Shown here: positions 1 through 5,051 of the stretch, piece by piece | How positions within the stretch are numbered: position 1 is the first letter of the stretch | How the letters are laid out: each line of letters begins with the position of its first letter | Assembly: GCA_019114115.1 (NCBI GenBank) | Contig: DXGD01000146.1 | Span: forward strand, 1-7,003 | Origin: Candidatus Nesterenkonia stercoripullorum | GTDB taxonomy: Bacteria; Actinomycetota; Actinomycetes; Actinomycetales; Micrococcaceae | Direction of reading: 5' to 3' | DNA: 7,003 nt | Made by a program: the position numbers and the translations under genes | The notes under the pieces: generated by a model | The model's database searches: none | The model's input: only the letters and a program-made list of their open reading frames with translations | What the model was told of the DNA's origin: nothing

Positions 1-1
1 A

Positions 2-550
2 GCGTCATCAGCTCCCACCGCTACTGAAACCGTCACCGAGACGGCCTCACCCACAGCGACGGCCACAGAGAAGGTCACCGAAACGGCGACCCCGAGCGCC
101 ACCGCGACGGTGACCGAAACCGCTGAACCCACCGCCACAGCGACGGAAACCGTCACAGCGGAACCCGAAGACACCGAAAACTCCGGCACGGATTCTGACG
201 ATGCAGCCAGCGATGAACCTGAGGCTGAGGAAACCGAGGCAGCCAGCGGGACCGAAGGCGATGAAACCTCTGGTCAACGCAACGCCGTCTCCTCGGCACG
301 CTCCTACCTGAGCTTCAGCGGATTCTCTCGCGAAGGCCTCATCGACCAACTCGAATTCGAGGGCTACAGCAGGGAAGCCGCCGAATACGCCGTCTCCGAG
401 GTGGATCCAGACTGGAACGAGCAGGCGGTCAAGTCCGCTGAAAGCTACCTTGAGTACTCGTCGTTCTCCCTGGACGGGCTGATCAGCCAGCTTGAGTTCG
501 AAGGATTCACTCCCGAGCAGGCCCGGCACGGAGCCAACGAAGCGTACTAA
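2..550 (+). CDS. Ltp-family surface/lipoprotein, C-terminal part (5' truncated by window edge)
   Basis: The frame is open from base 2 and ends at TAA 548-550, giving 182 visible residues; the true start and any signal peptide or lipobox lie outside the window. An internal GTG at 110 is inside the repeats and is not a credible start. Visible order: Thr/Glu/Ala/Pro repeat stalk (about residues 5-54), acidic low-complexity linker (about 55-91), then two homologous repeats of about 45 residues (94-138 and 139-182). Both repeats carry the pattern AV-SA-SYL-FS-FS--GLI-QLEFEGF, matching the Ltp (host cell surface-exposed lipoprotein) repeat, which forms small helical bundles. In Streptococcus phage TP-J34, Ltp is a lipoprotein that blocks injection of incoming phage DNA; chromosomal actinobacterial relatives are common and mostly uncharacterised. 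I infer a secreted or anchored protein with the Ltp repeats displayed outside the membrane on an extended stalk. A phage-exclusion role here is speculation. The family call is strong; the full architecture cannot be seen. Confidence 0.85.
   Translation, partial: ASSAPTATETVTETASPTATATEKVTETATPSATATVTETAEPTATATETVTAEPEDTENSGTDSDDAASDEPEAEETEAASGTEGDETSGQRNAVSSARSYLSFSGFSREGLIDQLEFEGYSREAAEYAVSEVDPDWNEQAVKSAESYLEYSSFSLDGLISQLEFEGFTPEQARHGANEAY
14..163 (+). repeat. Degenerate in-frame tandem repeat encoding Thr/Glu-rich stalk
   Basis: Four consecutive units begin at a Pro codon (positions 14, 50, 92 and 128) and are 12, 14, 12 and 12 codons long, ending before the Pro codon at 164. The unit consensus is P-T-A-T-A-T-E-T-V-T-E-T-A. 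The DNA copies differ at many third positions, so the array is old or selected at protein level. Such Thr/Pro stalks in secreted actinobacterial proteins usually act as extended, possibly glycosylated, spacers. More copies may lie left of the window. Confidence 0.75.
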
Positions 551-592
551 CTCCTCAGCGCCGCCGGACGTCTACTTCCGTGCGTCTACACT
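547..592 (+). promoter_or_regulatory. Candidate promoter(s) of the ECF sigma gene with duplicated CGTCTAC
   Basis: The 48-base gap before the sigma gene holds CGTCTAC twice, at 569-575 and 583-589 (14-base period). CGTC or CGTCTA is a common -10 element for ECF sigma factors. CTAACT at 547-552 lies 16 bases before the first copy and contains the AAC core typical of ECF -35 elements. Alternatively TACACT at 587-592 fits a TAnnnT -10 box for the housekeeping sigma factor; transcription starting six to seven bases later would begin at the A of the ATG at 599, giving a leaderless mRNA. No usable Shine-Dalgarno precedes that ATG. Both readings come from sequence inspection only. Confidence 0.4.
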
Positions 593-598
593 GAAGCC

Positions 599-1594
599 AT
601 GGCGGCGAACGACGCCGAGGCGGACCCCACCGAACTGCTCATCCGTGCCCGTGCAGGGGACGGCCAGGCGTTCGGCGCGCTGATCGGACCGTACCGTGGG
701 GAGCTCTGCCTTCATGCCTACCGGATGCTCGGCTCGCCCGACGACGCCGAGGACATCGTCCAGGACTCTCTCACCCGCGCCTGGCAATCCCTGAGCTCCT
801 ACGAGGACCGCGGGACGGTCCGCGCCTGGCTGTACCGAATCGTCACGAACCGCTGCCTGACGGTCCTGGACCGAGCGAGCCGTCGCGCCCTCCCGACGGA
901 CTTCAGCGCAGAGGGCTTCGAAGAGATCCACTGGCTCAAGCCCCTGCCCGCCACGCACACCGCCCATCTCTCAGCCTACGATCCCGAGGCCCGCACGGCC
1001 GCGCTGGAAACGGTGGAGCTGGCGTTTCTCACCGCAGCCCACCGTTTGCCGCCGCGCCAGCGAGCAGTCCTGCTGCTTCGAGACGTTCTGGGCTTCACTG
1101 CAGCAGAGACGGCAGAGCTCCTAGGGATGACGGTGGCCGCGGTCAATAGCGCGCTGCAGAGGGCCAAGACGCACCAGCTGAACGCACCGCAAGCTCAACG
1201 GGTAGAGAACACCGAGGTCCGGCTGGCTGCTCAGCGTTACGCAAAAGCATGGGAAGCCGGCGACGTCGAGGCAATCATCTCGATGCTGGCTGAGGACGTG
1301 CGGTATTCCATGCCACCGCTGCCCCACGTCTTCAGCGGCGTCAGACAGGTCCGCGGCTTTCTCCACACCGGGCCCCTCCGGCATCCCGGGCAAGCCTGGC
1401 TGTTCCTGCCTGCTAGCGCCAATGGACAACTGGCCTTCGGGACGTACATGCGCGAAGCGACTGCCCCGGCATATGAACCCGCAGGCCTCGACGTCCTGAG
1501 CTTCAGCAGCAGCGCGCAGATCACCGAGGTCGTCTCGTTCCTCGAGGCCGATCTCACCGATTTCGGGCTCCCACAGCGACTGACGGCAACCTGA
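599..1594 (+). CDS. ECF sigma factor with C-terminal SnoaL-like domain (TIGR02960 / SigG-like)
   Basis: This 331-residue protein directs RNA polymerase core to its own promoter set. Sigma region 2 spans about residues 24-92, with the region 2.2-like stretch LGSPDDAEDIVQDSLTRAW and the helix VRAWLYRIVTNRCL. The linker carries HWLKPLP (111-117), a hallmark of this subgroup. Sigma region 4 spans about 140-192: LPPRQRAVLLLRDVLGF, then a helix-turn-helix ending AAVNSALQRAK. Residues about 205-325 form a SnoaL/NTF2-like fold (RYAKAWEAGDVEAIISMLAEDVRYSMPP). In related ECF factors with such tails (SigJ and ECF41 types) the tail contacts the sigma core and tunes activity in place of a separate anti-sigma; a similar role is likely here. 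No membrane anti-sigma gene adjoins. The ATG at 599 is chosen because the homologous part begins soon after it; no ribosome binding site precedes it, which fits leaderless translation. The target regulon is unknown. Confidence 0.9.
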   Translation: MAANDAEADPTELLIRARAGDGQAFGALIGPYRGELCLHAYRMLGSPDDAEDIVQDSLTRAWQSLSSYEDRGTVRAWLYRIVTNRCLTVLDRASRRALPTDFSAEGFEEIHWLKPLPATHTAHLSAYDPEARTAALETVELAFLTAAHRLPPRQRAVLLLRDVLGFTAAETAELLGMTVAAVNSALQRAKTHQLNAPQAQRVENTEVRLAAQRYAKAWEAGDVEAIISMLAEDVRYSMPPLPHVFSGVRQVRGFLHTGPLRHPGQAWLFLPASANGQLAFGTYMREATAPAYEPAGLDVLSFSSSAQITEVVSFLEADLTDFGLPQRLTAT

Positions 1595-1638
1595 CCCTCC
1601 ACCACGCCAGATTCTTGCGTCGGATGGTCGCGATACGT

Positions 1639-1676
1639 GCCACCGCCGCGTGCCCCTCGGGGTTTTTCACCGTGGC
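1639..1676 (+). terminator. Weak terminator-like hairpin between sigma and SnoaL genes
   Basis: A compact GC inverted repeat, CCCC at 1653-1656 and GGGG at 1659-1662, is followed immediately by five T residues (1663-1667). It is nested in a longer pairing of GCCAC (1639-1643) with GTGGC (1672-1676). The two-base loop makes the inner stem strained, so it may be an attenuator or a chance match. If real, it partly separates transcription of the two neighbouring genes. Confidence 0.25.
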
Positions 1677-1734
1677 CGATGAATTCTCGCTCGTCCCCGG
1701 GTTCTATCCGTACAAGCAGTATTCCCCGCCTCAC

Positions 1735-1741
1735 GAAGGAG
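1735..1741 (+). promoter_or_regulatory. Ribosome binding site fixing the 1747 start
   Basis: GAAGGAG lies five bases before the ATG at 1747. The frame is open further upstream to a TTG at 1615, but those 44 extra codons lack a binding site and show no relation to the SnoaL fold, so the shorter protein is preferred. Confidence 0.75.
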
Positions 1742-1746
1742 CTGTC

Positions 1747-2541
1747 ATGGCACACGCACAGGACGAACAGCAGATTCGCGATCTCATCGAACAATGGGCA
1801 CGCGCCGTCCAGCAGCAGGACCTCGACGGTGTCGTCGCCGGTCATGCTGAGGACATCGTCATGTTTGACGTCGCCCCGCCTGAGCAGGGCGTACGCGGAC
1901 TGGAGGAGTACCGCGGGGCCTGGCCCGCGTTCTTCGCCTGGATCGCCCGCGGCGCACGTTTCGAGCTGGTAGACCTCGATGTCACGGCCGGCGCCGAGGT
2001 GGCTTTCGCCCACGCCCTGCTGCGCTGCGGCGAGCCTGAGGAGCTAGCGTCTGCTCCGGGCAGGCGGCTTCGGCTCAGCCTCGGACTCGTGAAGAACAAC
2101 GGTGAATGGCTTATCCAGCACGAACACCACTCCGGCACGTACCTCCCGGACCCGCACGAGGGCGAGCAGTCCGTGCGCGATATTCATGCCCAGTGGTTCG
2201 CCGACACTGAGGCGAAGAACCTGGAGGGCATCATGAGCCACATCGCCGAGGATGTCGTCTCCTATGAGCACGAAGAACCCATCGAGTATCTCGGAATCGA
2301 CGCCGTTCGGTCGATGTGCGAATTCGGCCTCAATCAGACGACGGGCCCGGTCACCTGGTCTGTCCCCGGGTTGCGGGTGCTCGCCCGCGACGACGTCGCC
2401 GTCGCGTGGGGCCTGAACCGGATGACGGCGCAGATGACGGATGGTTCCGTGCACGAAGAATGGTCACGCGGGACACGCGTGTTCCGTTTCAGAGACGGAG
2501 CATGGACGATGGTGCATCAGCACGTCTCGTACCCCCGATGA
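1747..2541 (+). CDS. Tandem SnoaL-like (NTF2-fold) protein
   Basis: This 264-residue soluble protein has no signal peptide or membrane segment. It consists of two homologous SnoaL/DUF4440-type domains, about residues 3-137 and 138-264. The first helices align well: QIRDLIEQWARAVQQQDLDG with SVRDIHAQWFADTEAKNLEG, each followed by AED(I/V)V. The last strands align too: GEWLIQHEHHSGTY with GAWTMVHQHVSYP. The fold makes a cone-shaped pocket used by polyketide cyclases, ketosteroid isomerases and many ligand-binding proteins. Each half keeps a His-rich end strand facing the presumed pocket, but no specific catalytic set can be assigned. Single SnoaL domains usually dimerise, so a fused pair may be a covalent pseudo-dimer. 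It lies 152 bases downstream of a sigma factor that itself ends in a SnoaL domain, which suggests a linked regulatory or enzymatic role. Substrate and function are unknown. Confidence 0.85.
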   Translation: MAHAQDEQQIRDLIEQWARAVQQQDLDGVVAGHAEDIVMFDVAPPEQGVRGLEEYRGAWPAFFAWIARGARFELVDLDVTAGAEVAFAHALLRCGEPEELASAPGRRLRLSLGLVKNNGEWLIQHEHHSGTYLPDPHEGEQSVRDIHAQWFADTEAKNLEGIMSHIAEDVVSYEHEEPIEYLGIDAVRSMCEFGLNQTTGPVTWSVPGLRVLARDDVAVAWGLNRMTAQMTDGSVHEEWSRGTRVFRFRDGAWTMVHQHVSYPR

Positions 2542-2677
2542 CATCAGGAATATCCTTGTGCCGCGTCGCTGGAAAGGTCGTCCGGGATGATGCGTATGCT
2601 GCAGATCGCCCCACCAATCGCCCCGGTACTGCCATGGCCCCGTCTCATCGCCATTGAAGACCGAATGCAGCTCCACA

Positions 2678-2689
2678 CTCCGTGCGGAG
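2678..2689. repeat. Short palindrome CTCCG-TG-CGGAG
   Basis: A perfect inverted repeat of five-base arms with a two-base centre. This size and symmetry suit a dimeric repressor operator better than an RNA hairpin. It lies about 180 bases before the start of the DUF3311 gene. No regulator gene is visible nearby to pair with it. Confidence 0.35.
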
Positions 2690-2780
2690 ATATGCGAAAC
2701 GCCGTGAGATGCGCGTCACTGTGCTCGTGAAACTCATTGTGAAAGGGTGGTAATCAGCTCATCCACGTCGCCGGAAACCG

Positions 2781-2849
2781 GCCCCGAGGTGATGACCGGG
2801 GCACCGCGACTCGAAACATCCGAGATCACAGTGCGCCGGGGAGTCGCAC
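2781..2849 (+). promoter_or_regulatory. Structured 5' leader with stem-loops before the DUF3311 gene
   Basis: Three inverted repeats follow one another just upstream of the ribosome binding site: GCCCCG (2781-2786) with CGGGGC (2797-2802); CTCG (2810-2813) with CGAG (2821-2824); and GTGCG (2831-2835) with CGCAC (2845-2849). The last ends three bases before the GAGGAGGAG binding site, so its folding could affect translation. I compared it by eye with the cobalamin riboswitch and found only scattered similarity. A ligand-sensing or protein-binding leader is possible; GC-rich DNA also gives such stems by chance. Confidence 0.3.
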
Positions 2850-2851
2850 CT

Positions 2852-2860
2852 GAGGAGGAG
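2852..2860 (+). promoter_or_regulatory. Strong ribosome binding site fixing the 2867 start
   Basis: GAGGAGGAG lies six bases before the ATG at 2867. It decides the start against the in-frame upstream GTG at 2747, which would add 40 polar residues in front of the first membrane helix. Confidence 0.8.
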
Positions 2861-2866
2861 AATGAT

Positions 2867-3199
2867 ATGGGGACGAGAAGAACCCCAACGCCTGTCACCA
2901 TAGCCCTCTGGAGCATTGTCCTCGTGGGGTTGGCTGCGGCTCAATTCCCGGGCATCCTGTTCTATCACGACGTCGTGGAACCGAGAATCTTCGGAATGCC
3001 GTTCATCTACGGATTCAACGCACTTATATGGATCATTCTGTGCGTCGTGCTCTACATCGCCTACAGAGTCCGGTGGGGCCGCCCCTCCCCTGACGACCTC
3101 GACGACGAGTTCCCCGACGACCTCGGCAGAGGCACCCATGAAGAACCTGGTCATGAGCCCGCCAGAACGCTGGGTCACCAGAACCGAGGAGGCGAATGA
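2867..3199 (+). CDS. DUF3311-family small membrane protein, symporter partner
   Basis: This 110-residue protein has two predicted membrane helices (about residues 9-30 and 46-68). Between them lies the conserved DUF3311 loop, here VVEPRIFGMPFIYGFN (37-51). The C-terminal 40 residues are hydrophilic and acidic (DDLDDEFPDDL), then His- and Pro-containing. DUF3311 genes sit directly upstream of sodium:solute symporters in many Actinobacteria and Proteobacteria, and this gene overlaps the symporter by four bases (ATGA at 3196-3199), so the two products are probably made in fixed ratio. The likely role is an accessory subunit that assists assembly or activity of the carrier in the cytoplasmic membrane. 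This comes from conserved neighbourhood, not proven biochemistry. The acidic tail looks longer than the minimal DUF3311 core. Confidence 0.82.
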   Translation: MGTRRTPTPVTIALWSIVLVGLAAAQFPGILFYHDVVEPRIFGMPFIYGFNALIWIILCVVLYIAYRVRWGRPSPDDLDDEFPDDLGRGTHEEPGHEPARTLGHQNRGGE

Positions 3200-4776
3200 G
3201 CGTGGACACTCAACAGATAGCCGGTGTTCTGATAATCGGTCTTTTCCTGGCAATTCCCCTGATCATCGGGTTGGCCTCGGCCCGGCGCTCTACCGGCTCC
3301 GCTAACGACTATTTCGTTCAGGGCCGGGCCATGGGCTCCATCGCCGTGTTCTTCACTGTCACCGCAACCTGGTGGAGCGCCTTCGCCTTCCTCGGATCCA
3401 ATGCGAGCTTCTACCTCGACGGGCCGCTGTTCTGGACGGCCCTGCTGTGGAACGTCTTCTTCGGCTTGATGTACTTCTGGGTCGGGAAGCGGGTGTGGTT
3501 CCACGGCAAGCGGGGTGACTACATCACGGCCCGGGACTTCTTCGTCGACCTTTTCGGCTCCTCGAAGCTGGCGACGTTCATCGCCATCGTCCTTCTCCTT
3601 TTCACGCTGCCTCATCTGCAGATTCAGCTCACCGGCGGCGCGCATCTGATGGACGTCGCCTCGGGCGGGCTGATTCCCTTCTGGCTGGGCGGGCTTCTCT
3701 TCTACGTCGTGATCATCATCTATGTCTGGGCGGGCGGCGTGCGCGCCATCGCGTGGACGGACGTCTTCTACGGCGTCACGATCTTCTTGGGCCTCATCGC
3801 CGCCGGGATCTTCGTCGTCGGCGAAGTGGGCGGCATGGGCACGATGTTCGATGAGATCCAGCAGGTCCAGCCCGACCGCCTGGTACTCGGTGACGGCATC
3901 TGGATGACCTGGATCACCATGTTCCTCATCACTCCCCTGGGTGCTCTGATGGGCCCGCAGATGTGGACTCGCATGTATGCCACCAAGAGCGCACGCCTCT
4001 TCGACCTCATGCCCTTCCTGGTGGGCCTGATCGCCATCGCGTACATGGGCTCCATGCTGGTCGGCAATTCCGCGACCATCCTCCAACCCGATATTGAAGA
4101 CGCCGATCAGGTGCTGCCCGTGGTGCTGCTGGAGTACGCCCCGCTGCTGCTCGCCCTGGCCGTGATCGCCGCGGGCGCCGGCGCAGCAATGTCCACAGCC
4201 AATTCCCAGGTTCACGCGATGGCGGCGAGTTACACTGTGGACTTCCACGACCGACTGATCCAGAAGAACCTCCCCGAGCGCAAGCGAGTCTGGGTCGGCC
4301 GCTGGGCGATCCTCGTGTTTTCCGCGATCGCCTATGTGATGACGCTCTACATACCCGGTCTGCTGGTCACCATCGGGCTGGTCGCCTTCGGCGGCCTGGC
4401 CCAGGTGATCGTGCCGACTGTGGGAGCACTGTTCTGGAAGCGGGCCAGCGTCGTCGGTGCGACGGCGGGCCTGATCGTCGGGGTCACGGCCTTGGCTGTC
4501 TTCACGCTCTTCCCGTCCTGGACGCCTGGACCGTTCGCCCAGGGCGGCGTCGAACTGCTCGCCCTGCTGCTGAACATCATCGTCTTCGTCGTCGTCAGCC
4601 CATTCACCAAGCCGAGGAACACCTCGCTGTTGCTCAAGATCCGTCGTCGCCACCATGACTTCGCACGCGAGCGCTGGGATTCTCTTGACGCGGACGAGAC
4701 GGCTGCGCAGAACAGCATGTCCGGCAGCGATGGCACGTCCGGCATTGCTGCTTCCCGCGAAGCCGCGGATATATGA
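3196..4776 (+). CDS. Sodium:solute symporter (SSS family)
   Basis: This 526-residue integral membrane protein uses the sodium gradient to import a small solute. I count 13 hydrophobic segments, the usual number for the family, starting about residues 8, 47, 77, 125, 158, 190, 237, 270, 310, 370, 392, 417 and 451. Two family signatures are visible: AGGVRAIAWTDV (179-190) and AGAGAAMSTANSQVHAMAASYTVDF (326-350). In the second, Ser333 and Thr334 match the Na2-site Ser/Thr pair known from PutP and vSGLT. Residues 471-526 form a basic then polar cytoplasmic tail. The substrate cannot be read from sequence; DUF3311-linked members include monocarboxylate and other organic-acid carriers such as MctP, so an organic acid or amino acid is a reasonable guess. 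The start at 3196 has AGGAGG at 3187-3192 and overlaps the stop of the DUF3311 gene, indicating translational coupling. Confidence 0.92.
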   Translation: MSVDTQQIAGVLIIGLFLAIPLIIGLASARRSTGSANDYFVQGRAMGSIAVFFTVTATWWSAFAFLGSNASFYLDGPLFWTALLWNVFFGLMYFWVGKRVWFHGKRGDYITARDFFVDLFGSSKLATFIAIVLLLFTLPHLQIQLTGGAHLMDVASGGLIPFWLGGLLFYVVIIIYVWAGGVRAIAWTDVFYGVTIFLGLIAAGIFVVGEVGGMGTMFDEIQQVQPDRLVLGDGIWMTWITMFLITPLGALMGPQMWTRMYATKSARLFDLMPFLVGLIAIAYMGSMLVGNSATILQPDIEDADQVLPVVLLEYAPLLLALAVIAAGAGAAMSTANSQVHAMAASYTVDFHDRLIQKNLPERKRVWVGRWAILVFSAIAYVMTLYIPGLLVTIGLVAFGGLAQVIVPTVGALFWKRASVVGATAGLIVGVTALAVFTLFPSWTPGPFAQGGVELLALLLNIIVFVVVSPFTKPRNTSLLLKIRRRHHDFARERWDSLDADETAAQNSMSGSDGTSGIAASREAADI

Positions 4777-5051
4777 TCCGGGCGGCAGATACTCCTGCGG
4801 CCTCCGGCACCGAAGCAGGCTCTCACGATCGCTCGTCGCACAAGTCTCTGAGCCTCAGCCGATATCTCTCTCACAGTTTCGGCCAACACGCGTGTGGAGT
4901 CACCAACTTCGCCACGATCTACGTCATGATGAGTCAGACGTTCTTCGACGGGCCCTGCACTGAGGAGAACACACAGCACGTTCGACGCTGCGCAGCCCGC
5001 TGGCGTCATGGCGGGCAGATGTAGGTCAGCAACTGTTGATGGAGAATTCCG
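4777..5051 (+). other. Intergenic region between symporter and ftsW
   Basis: This gap of 275 bases holds no gene I can support. A reading frame of 83 codons (4773-5024) begins at an ATG overlapping the symporter stop, but has no ribosome binding site and a Ser/His/Cys-rich product unlike any family I know. An imperfect hairpin near the symporter end (GCAG 4785-4788 with CTGC 4795-4798, flanked by CCGG 4778-4781 and 4804-4807) could be a weak terminator. ACACGCGTGT at 4886-4895 is a perfect ten-base palindrome. I saw no convincing housekeeping promoter for ftsW. GGAG at 5041-5044 is the ftsW ribosome binding site. Confidence 0.5.
4987..5016 (+). repeat. Overlapping palindrome and GC hairpin in the ftsW leader
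   Basis: GCTGCGCAGC (4987-4996) is a perfect ten-base palindrome. It overlaps GCCCGC (4995-5000), which pairs perfectly with GCGGGC (5011-5016) across a ten-base loop. The two structures exclude each other in part. No T-run follows, so a terminator is less likely than an operator or leader structure; chance in GC-rich DNA is also possible. Confidence 0.3.

Larger units (their letters stand above)
2542..2866 (+). other. Gene-free region upstream of the DUF3311-symporter operon
   Basis: These 325 bases hold no convincing gene. The frame of the next gene is open from a GTG at 2747, but that stretch has no ribosome binding site and no relation to the DUF3311 family. The region holds inverted repeats (described separately) and a cluster of GTGA/TCAC half-sites at 2704-2707, 2716-2719, 2727-2730 and 2739-2742. 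TCAC-N7-GTGA at 2716-2730 could be an operator, but its spacing does not fit the CRP/GlxR consensus (N6). TATCCT (2551-2556) and TATGCT (2595-2600) resemble -10 boxes, without a recognisable -35 partner. The region probably carries the operon promoter and its control. Confidence 0.6.

Noticed and set aside
110..550. Ltp protein as a complete gene starting at GTG 110
   Set aside because: The frame is open to the window edge and the GTG falls within the repeat stalk with no binding site, so the gene is truncated.
1615..1746. N-terminal extension of the SnoaL protein from a TTG at 1615
   Set aside because: No binding site for the TTG and a good one before the ATG at 1747; the extension does not fit the SnoaL fold.
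2704..2719. CRP/GlxR site
   Set aside because: GTGA and TCAC are separated by eight bases, not the six of the consensus.
2771..2850. Cobalamin riboswitch in the DUF3311 leader
   Set aside because: GGAAACCGG and GGGAGTC fragments recall the B12 box regions, but the order, spacing and flanking conserved bases do not match.
2747..2866. N-terminal extension of the DUF3311 protein from a GTG at 2747
   Set aside because: The 40 extra residues are unlike the family, and the strong GAGGAGGAG site sits just before the ATG at 2867.
3175..4656. A 493-codon open frame on the - strand opposite the symporter
   Set aside because: It mirrors the symporter codon bias, gives a low-complexity Asp/Gln/Glu/His/Gly-rich product with no family features, and overlaps a certain gene.
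4773..5024. Small + strand frame of 83 codons after the symporter
   Set aside because: No ribosome binding site, odd Ser/His/Cys-rich composition and no recognisable family; kept as a finding, not as a gene.
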